This document shows, one piece after another, positions 1 through 5,785 of a DNA stretch of 5,785 nt. The DNA comes from Xanthobacteraceae bacterium (GTDB lineage Bacteria; Pseudomonadota; Alphaproteobacteria; Rhizobiales; Xanthobacteraceae): assembly GCA_030043175.1 (NCBI GenBank), contig JASHYD010000147.1, positions 1 to 5,785 on the forward strand. The letters are read 5' to 3'. The position numbers were made by a program, and so were the translations under genes. Position 1 is the first letter of the stretch. Every line of letters begins with the position of its first letter. The notes under the pieces are model-generated. The model made no database searches and had not been told where the DNA came from. It was given only the letters and a program-made list of their open reading frames with translations.

Positions 1-5
1 GGTGA

Positions 6-390
6 TCAAGGGTGCGATCCCAGAAATCCTCGGCAGCCCGCTCGCGAAGGGCTCCCGCTTCGGGACGCGAAGACCTGATGCCGGTACTCGACGCCCAAAA
101 CACGCCATCCCGCCACCGCCCCGGCTTTGCACCTGACGCCATGCTGTCCCACGCGGTCCAGCACGCCACGATCGAGATAGACGAGGAAGGCGCTCAGGGG
201 GCCCCTTCGCCCCTTTGTCACGACCTCCGCCACGTCGCTCCAACTCCCAGGACTTCAGCTGGGCGATGTCGTCGCGGAAAACCTGGACGACGCGGTTCCG
301 CAGCGGCTCGCAGCACACACAGTTGAGGCTGGAGTCGTGGCACTCCAAGTTTGCTCCGGCAGACTGCGGCCTCTTCGGTAGGCAAGTGTC
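6..390 (-). pseudogene. Possible frameshifted remnant of an unrecognised gene
   Basis: No intact gene is recognised here, but the minus strand looks coding in two successive frames. From about 378 down to 238, one frame has G or C at the third position in 42 of 47 codons and reads as plausible protein (for example LRNRVVQVFRDDIAQLKSWE). That frame then loses its bias. From about 233 down to 55 the next frame takes over, with 47 of 60 codons ending in G or C (VAEVVTKG, then LSAFLVYLDRGVLDRVGQHG) and a TGA at 8-6. The second frame is closed by a TGA upstream near 255, so the switch would lie between about 255 and 233. No convincing start codon with a ribosome binding site is visible. The product family is not recognised. 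It could be a decayed mobile-element or chromosomal gene, or a chance pattern in GC-rich DNA. Confidence 0.27.
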
Positions 391-688
391 GTATCTCTTC
401 GTTAGTTTCCTGCAGACAGATGTGGATCGACTGAGCCCCTATATAGAAGGTTGCGTGTCGCGTCCTCCATGATCCGCGCAAACCATTCTACGTTATTCAT
501 GCGTGTCGAAAAGGCCCGCCCAATCATCGCGCGCGACAAATCGGCCGGTTCGAAAGAAAGCATAGCCTTTGGTACACTGCCGATCTGTCCGCAACGCCAA
601 GACGGACCTGCATCAAGGCTGTCCGGGATAAGGCCTGGCTAAACGGCGCGTGAGACAAGCGCAGCCACTATTCGCACGCTCCGAAATT
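391..688. other. Intergenic region upstream of the cyclase gene
   Basis: About 300 bases without a supported gene. Short open frames exist on both strands, but none has a ribosome binding site, a recognisable protein or a consistent codon bias. The stretch should hold the promoter of the cyclase gene. The closest match to a -10 element is TACACT at 573-578, but the hexamer at the right distance upstream (near 549-555) matches a -35 consensus poorly, so no promoter is called. No tRNA, CRISPR array or clear terminator hairpin was seen. Confidence 0.5.
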
Positions 689-693
689 GGGAG
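689..693 (+). promoter_or_regulatory. Ribosome binding site (GGGAG) for the ATG at 698
   Basis: GGGAG lies 4 nt before the ATG at 698. It supports that codon over the GTG at 650, which has no purine-rich stretch before it. The short spacing makes it a mediocre site, and it competes with the better site at 724-728. Confidence 0.45.
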
Positions 694-697
694 TACG

Positions 698-3600
698 ATG
701 AGCCATGCGGCGGTGCCCGCGGCGGAGGAGAACGTGAACATAGCAACGTGGCTCCACGGTCTCGGGCTACAGCAATACGAAAGGGCTTTTCGCGAGGCCG
801 AGATAGATACTGCTGTGCTGCCGGCGCTGACTATGGACGATCTCAGAGACATCGGCGTCAGCATAGTCGGACACCGCCGCAAATTGCTCGCTGCGATCGC
901 CGCTTTGCGCGAGGAGTGCCCCCCGGAACCAGCGGAGGGCAGGGGAGTCATCAGCACCGCCGGTACCGCACAAAGACGGCAGCTGACGGTGATGTTTTGT
1001 GATCTTGTCGAGTCGACGGCCCTCTCGACACGGCTCGACCCCGAGGAACTGCGCGAAATCATCGCTGCGTATCACCGAACGGTCGCGGCAATAGTTGGCG
1101 AGTCCGGCGGCTTTGTTGCCAGATACATGGGCGATGGCGTCTTGGTCTATTTCGGTTACCCGCAAGCACACGAAGACGACGCACAGCGCGCAGTGCGGGC
1201 AGGGCTCAGAGCGATCGACGCTATCCCTCGGCTTGATGTCAGGTCCGTCAAGCTCCGAGCCCGCGTCGGGATCGCCACTGGGCTGGTTGTCGTAGGCGAC
1301 CTGATCGGGGAAGGCTCCGCGCAAGAGCAATCTGTCGTTGGCGAAACGCCCAACCTAGCCGCCAGCCTGCAAGCCCGGGCCGAACCCGGAAGTGTCGTAA
1401 TCGCTGCGGACACGCGCCGACTCGTCGGCAATCTCTTCGAGTACCGTGAGCTCGGCGCAATCCAGATCAAAGGCATCGCTGCGCCGGTCGTGGCTTGGCA
1501 AGTTCTGCGCCTGAGTACTGTCGCGAGCCGGTTCGAAGCTTTGCGCGGATCGGCGCTCGCGCCGCTGATCGGCCGCGACGAAGAAATCGATTTGCTGCTG
1601 CGGCGTTGGGCGCGCGCCAAAGCAGGCGACGGCCAGGTTTTGCTCATCTCCGGCGAACCTGGAATCGGCAAGTCGCGCCTCACCGAGGAGCTGGAACAGC
1701 GCCTCAGCGTCGAGCCGCATCTTCGCCTACGCTATTTCTGTTCGCCCTATTACCAGGATAGCGCGCTGTTCCCGTTTATAGATCAGCTCGGTCGAGCGTC
1801 GGAGTTGGCAAGCGACGATCCACCTGACGTCAAGTTGGACAAACTCGAGGCTCTACTTGGCCCCGCCGCGCTGTCCGACGAGGATGTCGCATTTCTCGCC
1901 GACCTGCTGTCGTTGCCGGTTTCGGAGCGCCACCCGCTGCCAAACCTTACTCCGCCGCGCAAGAAGGCTCGGACACTGGAAACGCTGATCCGGCAGGTCG
2001 AGGGCTTGTCGCGCCGGCTGCCGATCCTGGCGGTCTTTGAGGACGCTCACTGGATAGACCCGACTTCGCGCGAGCTACTCGATTTAGCCGTCGAGCGATT
2101 CCGCAGCCTGCCGGTGCTGCTCGTCGTCACGTTCCGCCCCGAATTCCAACCGCCATGGGTCGGCCAGCCGCGGGTGATGCTGTTGGCACTCAATCGGCTG
2201 GACGGCCGCGACCGGATTGCGTTGGTCGAGCAGATCGCCGGCAGAAAGCCATTGCCTGTTGAGGTGGTCAGCCAGATCGCTGATCGCACCGATGGGGTGC
2301 CGCTGTTCGTCGAGGAATTGACCAAGAACGTCCTCGAGAGCGGTGTCCTGCGTGAGGAGCCGGACCGCTACGTGCTCGACCGCAAGTTGCCCCCGCTTGA
2401 GATCCCGGCGACGTTGCAGGACTCCCTTATGGCACGCATCGACCGCTTGGCGCCGGTACGGCTGGTGGCGCAGATTGGTGCAGCCATCGGACGCGAGTTT
2501 TCTTACGCGCTGCTGCGCGCCGTCAGCCCCCTTTCTGGGAGCGAGCTGGAAGCGGCGCTGGCCCGCCTCGTCGCTGCCGAGCTCGTTTTCCAGCGCGGCG
2601 CAACGCCGGAAGCCGTCTACACCTTCAAGCACGCGCTGGTGCAGGACGCGGCGTACGGCAGCATGTTGCGCAGCTCTCGGCGGCAACTCCACGCGCAAAT
2701 CGCCGACGCGCTCGAAACTCATTTCCCCGAGCTGATGTCCATCCAACCCGAACTCCTCGCGCAGCACTATGCCGAGGCCGGGCTCATCGAACAATCCGTC
2801 ACCTATTGGGGTCGGGCAGGTCAGAAATCGACCGCAAGCTCGGCCATGGCGGAAGCAGCCGCGCAATTCCAAAAGGGGTTGGATCAACTGGAATTGTTGC
2901 CGGAAACTCCTGAACGCCAGCGCCAGGAACTCGAATTCTGCAGTTCGCTCGGTGCGGCGCTGCGATTCGTCAAAGGGCAGGCAGCGCCGGAAATGGGCCA
3001 TGCCTTCGCCCGTGCGAGAGAATTATGGGAGCAGCTGGGTTCGCCCTCACAGTTCCGTCACATTCCCTACGGCCAGTCGCGCTATCACGCGTTCCGCGGT
3101 GAATCGGATTTGGCACAGCATTTGGACGAGGAACTGCTACGGCTGAGCCGCGAGCGCAACGATGCCGCCGGCATGGTGCTGGGTTATGACTGCTCGGGTC
3201 GAGATCTGTTGCTCGCCGGGAGGTTTGCGTCGTCTCGGTCGCATTTCGAAGAGGTACTTGCGATTTTTGATCCAATCTCCCACGCATCTCTTGTCAATCA
3301 GATCGGGAGTTACCCCCACGTGATCTCACGCGGGTACCTGGCAATTGCACTTTTCTGTCTCGGCTTTCCGGATCGGGCATTGGCCGAAAGCAACGCGGCT
3401 GTCGCCGAGGCGCGGAGGCTAGCTCATCTGCCCAGTTTGGCTGTAACATTGTCGACGGACAGCAGGCTGCTTTCCCTCGCCGGGGACAGTGCGGCCTTGG
3501 ATGATCGGGCGAGCCAGCTGATTGCCCTGGCGACCGAGCAGGGCTTCCCTTTGTACCACATTCTAGGGACGATCTACCGCGGGTGGGTCAAGGTCAACAC

Positions 3601-4075
3601 CGGCGATCTGTTAGCCGGCATATCTCTGCTGCGCAGCGGTTCGAGCGCTTACAGCAAGACCGGTGCAAAGACGCGAACCCCCTATCACATTGCTCTGTTA
3701 GCCAGGGCTTGCGAGACCGCAGGGCGAGTAGAGGAGGCCTTGTTGCTCGTAGACGAGGCCCTGCAGATCGCTGAAAAGATAGGGGAGTGCTGGTTCGCGT
3801 CGGAACTCTATAGGCACAAGGGCCAGTTGATGTGGCGGCAGGGTGATTCGGAGGCGGCCGAGGCTCTCTATCGACAGGCCTTGGCAATTGCCACCGAGCA
3901 GGAGGCCAAGCTCTGGGAATTGCGCGCAGCCGTCAACCTCGCACGGCTTAGTCGTGATCAAGGTCGCCGCTCCGAAGCCGGCAACTTTTTAGCCTCGGTC
4001 TTCGGCTGGTTCACCGAGGGCTTCGACACACGAGACGTCAGGAGCGCGAAGGCACTGCTCGACGATCTGAGCTGA
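698..4075 (+). CDS. SAM – class III nucleotide cyclase – STAND ATPase – TPR signalling protein
   Basis: Predicted cytoplasmic signalling protein of 1125 residues; no signal peptide or membrane segment is seen. Domains in order: a SAM domain (about 14-70, with WLHGLGLQQYE and GHRRKLL); a class III cyclase domain (about 92-270, FCDLVEST, YMGDGVLVYFG and GETPNLAAS); a STAND/AAA ATPase (about 287-640, with GRDEE at 292-296, Walker A GEPGIGKS at 319-326 and Walker B LAVFEDAHW near 444-452); then TPR-like helices (about 700-1125, clearest after residue 1000, ending in the family-like GWFTEGFDT). In this family the cyclase makes cAMP from ATP, and the ATPase and TPR parts are thought to be an input or scaffold module. 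Metal-binding D102 and D146 and transition-state N219 are present. The transition-state Arg expected four residues after N219 is S223, and the substrate-contacting Lys of K-x3-D is R142, so activity is doubtful. ATG 698 is chosen over GTG 650; GTG 734, just before the SAM domain with a better ribosome binding site, is a real alternative. The frame is intact throughout. Confidence 0.96.
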   Translation: MSHAAVPAAEENVNIATWLHGLGLQQYERAFREAEIDTAVLPALTMDDLRDIGVSIVGHRRKLLAAIAALREECPPEPAEGRGVISTAGTAQRRQLTVMFCDLVESTALSTRLDPEELREIIAAYHRTVAAIVGESGGFVARYMGDGVLVYFGYPQAHEDDAQRAVRAGLRAIDAIPRLDVRSVKLRARVGIATGLVVVGDLIGEGSAQEQSVVGETPNLAASLQARAEPGSVVIAADTRRLVGNLFEYRELGAIQIKGIAAPVVAWQVLRLSTVASRFEALRGSALAPLIGRDEEIDLLLRRWARAKAGDGQVLLISGEPGIGKSRLTEELEQRLSVEPHLRLRYFCSPYYQDSALFPFIDQLGRASELASDDPPDVKLDKLEALLGPAALSDEDVAFLADLLSLPVSERHPLPNLTPPRKKARTLETLIRQVEGLSRRLPILAVFEDAHWIDPTSRELLDLAVERFRSLPVLLVVTFRPEFQPPWVGQPRVMLLALNRLDGRDRIALVEQIAGRKPLPVEVVSQIADRTDGVPLFVEELTKNVLESGVLREEPDRYVLDRKLPPLEIPATLQDSLMARIDRLAPVRLVAQIGAAIGREFSYALLRAVSPLSGSELEAALARLVAAELVFQRGATPEAVYTFKHALVQDAAYGSMLRSSRRQLHAQIADALETHFPELMSIQPELLAQHYAEAGLIEQSVTYWGRAGQKSTASSAMAEAAAQFQKGLDQLELLPETPERQRQELEFCSSLGAALRFVKGQAAPEMGHAFARARELWEQLGSPSQFRHIPYGQSRYHAFRGESDLAQHLDEELLRLSRERNDAAGMVLGYDCSGRDLLLAGRFASSRSHFEEVLAIFDPISHASLVNQIGSYPHVISRGYLAIALFCLGFPDRALAESNAAVAEARRLAHLPSLAVTLSTDSRLLSLAGDSAALDDRASQLIALATEQGFPLYHILGTIYRGWVKVNTGDLLAGISLLRSGSSAYSKTGAKTRTPYHIALLARACETAGRVEEALLLVDEALQIAEKIGECWFASELYRHKGQLMWRQGDSEAAEALYRQALAIATEQEAKLWELRAAVNLARLSRDQGRRSEAGNFLASVFGWFTEGFDTRDVRSAKALLDDLS
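724..728 (+). promoter_or_regulatory. Strong alternative ribosome binding site (GGAGG) for GTG 734
   Basis: GGAGG sits 5 nt before an in-frame GTG at 734, the best Shine-Dalgarno spacing among the candidate starts of the cyclase gene. Starting there gives a protein that begins directly at the SAM domain (MNIATWLHGLG), which is how many relatives begin. It would shorten the protein by 12 residues and leave every domain intact. Confidence 0.45.
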
Positions 4076-4151
4076 TGCAATGTTCCATGAAATTTATCCC
4101 CCACCATCCGTCATCTGCGGCCCCATGGGTCGATCCTCGCAAGAAGGTGGG

Positions 4152-4172
4152 TTGCCGGGTCGACCCCGGCAA
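4152..4172. repeat. GC-rich inverted repeat downstream of the cyclase gene
   Basis: A perfect 8-bp stem, TTGCCGGG paired with CCCGGCAA, closes a 5-nt loop (TCGAC). It lies 77 nt after the cyclase stop and about 150 nt before the next gene, inside the 245-nt gap 4076-4320. The position fits a transcription terminator or RNA-stabilising hairpin for the cyclase mRNA. No T-run follows on either strand, so intrinsic termination is not supported. A second, smaller palindrome (CGAAGCTTCG, 4197-4206) lies nearby. Nothing else was recognised in this gap. Confidence 0.4.
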
Positions 4173-4310
4173 TGTTGCGTTATGTCAGTCTGAGGCCGAA
4201 GCTTCGCCAGGATGTTTGAGTTACCGCTATAGAGGCGATGAAGGCCTTGCATAAATCTCAATAATGGTATTGTTTCCACTCCGCGTTCTGTGCTCGGGTA
4301 GATCGGCGTG

Positions 4311-4315
4311 GGAGG
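4311..4315 (+). promoter_or_regulatory. Ribosome binding site (GGAGG) for the 61-residue ORF
   Basis: GGAGG lies 5 nt before the ATG at 4321, a near-ideal Shine-Dalgarno arrangement. It decides the start of the small gene: the upstream in-frame ATG at 4264 has no such sequence before it. Confidence 0.6.
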
Positions 4316-4320
4316 ACACG

Positions 4321-4506
4321 ATGGGCGACATTGTCAGGCACGGAGGGGTTATTATAACCACGTCCCGCAGAAGTTTCGTCAGCGACAAGGATATCGACCA
4401 AGAAACGCTTCTGAAAGTCGCCGAACTTCTCGGCATTAAGCCCGCTCACAAGGAGGAGTTGGGGACCATTCAGACCATCTTTGTCTACACCCCCGATAAA
4501 AGCTGA
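4321..4506 (+). CDS. Small 61-residue protein of unknown function
   Basis: Not recognised as any family. The ATG at 4321 is preceded by GGAGG at good spacing; an in-frame ATG at 4264 would give 80 residues but lacks a ribosome binding site. The protein is hydrophilic, has no cysteine, no signal peptide and no membrane segment. Its pattern suggests a small beta-alpha-beta unit: a hydrophobic strand (VIITTS, 10-15), an amphipathic helix (about 24-38, DIDQETLLKVAELLG) and a second strand (TIQTIFVYT, 49-57). It ends 5 nt before the P-loop gene at 4512, whose own start has only a poorly placed ribosome binding site, so the two are probably co-transcribed and translationally coupled. A role as partner or regulator of the P-loop protein is inference. 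The coding call rests on the ribosome binding site, the coupling and the sensible predicted structure; a leader ORF is the main alternative. Confidence 0.6.
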   Translation: MGDIVRHGGVIITTSRRSFVSDKDIDQETLLKVAELLGIKPAHKEELGTIQTIFVYTPDKS

Positions 4507-4511
4507 AGGGG

Positions 4512-5567
4512 ATGAACGGGGGAAGCCTTCCCGCTCATATCAAGCGCACCTCTGCCTTGCGGCGGGTACCGCCACTCGAGGCAATTCGACTCGTTTCGGC
4601 TTGTGGCAGCGAGGGTGACATCTCCGCCTTTGAATTGCCGCGCGACGCGTCACCGATCATGGTTGAGTCTGCTACCGGCCGGATGATGGCAATCGCCCCG
4701 GGCGAGGCCTTTCTTGGGACACCTGGATGGCTTCAAACAAGACGAATGGCCGTCGGCGGCATTCCGGCTGGCGGGCTGGTTCCGGGCGGCGACTACTGGG
4801 TGCTATCTTATTCCGGCGTGGTTGGCGAACTGACCAGCTGCCACTCGCCTGCGGAGCTGGGACACCTCGGACGCGTACGCTATCTCGGGGCGGTGGGCGG
4901 GGACAACGGCGGGCCGCTGAACATTCGGCAATTCGCCGTGGCCGACACCAATGGACCGGATCGTAACGCACCCGTATATCTGATGCTCGGGACCTCATCG
5001 GAGGTCGGCAAGACGACCGCCGGAGTCTCCGTGTTGCGCACGCTGCGCATGCAGGGCCATTCGAACGTGATCGCTGTCAAGGCCACCGGTTTGCCAGCGA
5101 TTGGGGAGATTGCGCGATACCAGGATTTCGGGGCGTCGCAGGTCTTCGACCCCATCGATTTCGGCCTTCCGACAACTTTTCCGCAGGGCCGCCAAGGGAT
5201 CGGCCATTTCCTCGGGACTATGCTTGATTACTGTTTCTCGCTGCCGGCCGATGCTGTGGTGGTGGAATGCGCGGGTGATCCTGTCTCTGCCAACGCGCCC
5301 GAACTCCTCAGCTGTCTGAAAGCGCGCCGCGGCGAGTTCAAGATAACCCTTGCCGCTGCTGATGCCCTCGGGGCAATGGGCGCGAAGCACGCGCTTGCGG
5401 AGATCGGGCTTAAAATCAGCCTGATAACAGGGCCCTGTACCGATACGCTGGTCTTGCGCGAGCGGACCGAGGCGCTGTGCGGCATCCCGGCAATAAACCT
5501 CGCCAGCAGCCCCGGCGCAGGAACGCTGTCGCATTTGTCAGGTAACGTTGCCGCGGCTCGCCGATGA
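4512..5567 (+). CDS. P-loop NTPase-like protein, dethiobiotin synthetase/DUF1611-like
   Basis: Predicted cytoplasmic protein of 351 residues in two parts. Residues 1 to about 150 form a glycine-rich N-terminal domain that I do not recognise (GGIPAGGLVPGGDYWVLSY, 82-100). Residues about 154-351 form a P-loop domain: strand VYLML, then GTSSEVGKTT (160-169) with K167 and T168 as the expected phosphate and magnesium contacts; a KATG motif (190-193); a Walker-B-like strand ADAVVVECAGD (246-256); and late motifs ITGPCTD (305-311) and GIPAINL. The G-x-x-x-x-V-G-K-T form of the loop recalls dethiobiotin synthetase and the DUF1611 group, which act on small carboxylates or amino acids. That similarity is from memory; the substrate is unknown. 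ATG 4512 immediately follows AGGGG with no spacer, so reinitiation after the upstream small gene is likely. A TAA in this frame at 4497 rules out an upstream extension. The stop overlaps the next ORF by ATGA. Confidence 0.88.
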   Translation: MNGGSLPAHIKRTSALRRVPPLEAIRLVSACGSEGDISAFELPRDASPIMVESATGRMMAIAPGEAFLGTPGWLQTRRMAVGGIPAGGLVPGGDYWVLSYSGVVGELTSCHSPAELGHLGRVRYLGAVGGDNGGPLNIRQFAVADTNGPDRNAPVYLMLGTSSEVGKTTAGVSVLRTLRMQGHSNVIAVKATGLPAIGEIARYQDFGASQVFDPIDFGLPTTFPQGRQGIGHFLGTMLDYCFSLPADAVVVECAGDPVSANAPELLSCLKARRGEFKITLAAADALGAMGAKHALAEIGLKISLITGPCTDTLVLRERTEALCGIPAINLASSPGAGTLSHLSGNVAAARR

Positions 5568-5701
5568 CGTGCGATTGCACGCCCGCCGCACTGATGTCGA
5601 GAATATTTCGCCCTTTGGAGCTGGGAGGCGCGGACGAGGCCGCCGCAGTGGTGGGGAAATCGAGCCGGGCCGGAAACTCACGAAGCTCCGTGCGCGATTG
5701 A
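5564..5701 (+). CDS. Short ORF coupled to the P-loop gene, possibly truncated
   Basis: The frame opens at an ATG that overlaps the P-loop stop codon (ATGA, 5564-5567), a common translational-coupling arrangement in operons. It encodes 45 residues (beginning MTCDCTPAALMSRIFRPLEL) and ends at TGA 5699-5701. There is no ribosome binding site of its own; an internal ATG at 5594 is an alternative start. Third positions are about 70 percent G or C, less biased than in the long genes. No family is recognised. After the TGA the same frame stays open for 27 more codons to a TAG at 5783-5785, so this may be the start of a longer gene broken by a nonsense mutation, a sequencing error or a frameshift. 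It may also be a chance ORF after the operon ends. Confidence 0.3.
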   Translation: MTCDCTPAALMSRIFRPLELGGADEAAAVVGKSSRAGNSRSSVRD

Positions 5702-5785
5702 TGTTATTGCTTCGAATCGGGCCATTACTCAGAGGGGCTTGCGTGGCGCCCGATTGCCCGAGTAGACGCTAACGCCCCAATCTAG
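5702..5785. other. Right-edge sequence without a supported gene
   Basis: The continuation of the 5564 frame (CYCFESGHYSEGLAWRP and on to the TAG at the edge) shows weak third-position bias (16 of 27 codons end in G or C). The other two plus frames end at TAG 5761-5763 and TAA 5770-5772. No hairpin with a T-tract, promoter or RNA gene was recognised. Confidence 0.4.

Noticed and set aside
1..440. Insertion-sequence fragment at the left edge.
   Set aside because: No terminal inverted repeats, target duplications or transposase motifs were identified; only the minus-strand coding-like pattern is reported.
549..578. Sigma-70 promoter for the cyclase gene (TTCGAA or TCGAAA, then TACACT).
   Set aside because: The -10 is acceptable but the -35 matches only about half of the consensus positions; such pairs are common by chance.
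451..642. 63-codon plus-strand frame upstream of the cyclase gene.
   Set aside because: It begins at TTG with no ribosome binding site, has no recognisable motif, and could not be separated from background.
2084..3001. Long minus-strand open frame (305 codons) opposite the cyclase/ATPase gene.
   Set aside because: It is antisense to well-recognised ATPase and TPR sequence; long antisense frames are expected opposite GC-rich genes, and its translation resembles no protein.
4216..4273. Promoter for the small-ORF operon (TTGAGT or TTGCAT with TATAGA, CATAAA or TATTGT).
   Set aside because: No pair of these hexamers has both reasonable matches and 16-18 nt spacing; a sigma-54 GG-N10-GC pattern was also looked for and not found.
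4264..4320. ATG 4264 as the start of the small gene (80 residues).
   Set aside because: No Shine-Dalgarno precedes it, whereas GGAGG sits at ideal distance before ATG 4321.
5690..5785. TGA at 5699-5701 as a selenocysteine codon, since the frame stays open and is followed by Cys-Tyr-Cys.
   Set aside because: No convincing bacterial SECIS hairpin follows the TGA, the protein family is unrecognised and the downstream codon bias is weak. A broken or chance frame is simpler.

Overview
The window looks like chromosomal DNA from a GC-rich alphaproteobacterium. The best guess is Bradyrhizobium or another Rhizobiales, for two reasons: coding frames carry a strong G/C bias at third codon positions, and the dominant gene belongs to a SAM–cyclase–STAND ATPase–TPR architecture that is abundant in those genomes. 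The assignment rests on family knowledge and composition, not on a marker gene.

Layout. Bases 1-697 hold no confident intact gene. The minus strand shows a coding-like third-position bias that moves from one frame to another near base 240, which suggests a frameshifted remnant of an unrecognised gene running to the left edge. Bases 698-4075 (+) encode a 1125-residue multidomain signalling protein: an N-terminal SAM domain, a class III nucleotide cyclase domain, a STAND/AAA-type ATPase, and a long C-terminal TPR-like helical region. Both metal-binding aspartates of the cyclase are kept. The transition-state arginine is serine and the substrate-contacting lysine is arginine, so cyclase activity is uncertain. 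Bases 4076-4320 are intergenic, with one GC-rich inverted repeat that has no T-tract.

Bases 4321-5701 (+) look like a compact operon: a 61-residue unrecognised small protein with a good ribosome binding site, then after 5 nt a 351-residue P-loop protein, then a short ORF overlapping the P-loop gene by an ATGA. That short frame stops after 45 codons, yet remains open past the stop to a TAG on the last bases of the window. The P-loop protein resembles the dethiobiotin-synthetase-like / DUF1611-like group, but its substrate cannot be read from sequence. Whether the small protein works with it is inference from gene spacing.

The two halves (cyclase gene and P-loop operon) are separated by 245 nt and show no evident functional link. 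The parts most worth a second look are the altered cyclase active site and the small-protein/P-loop pair.
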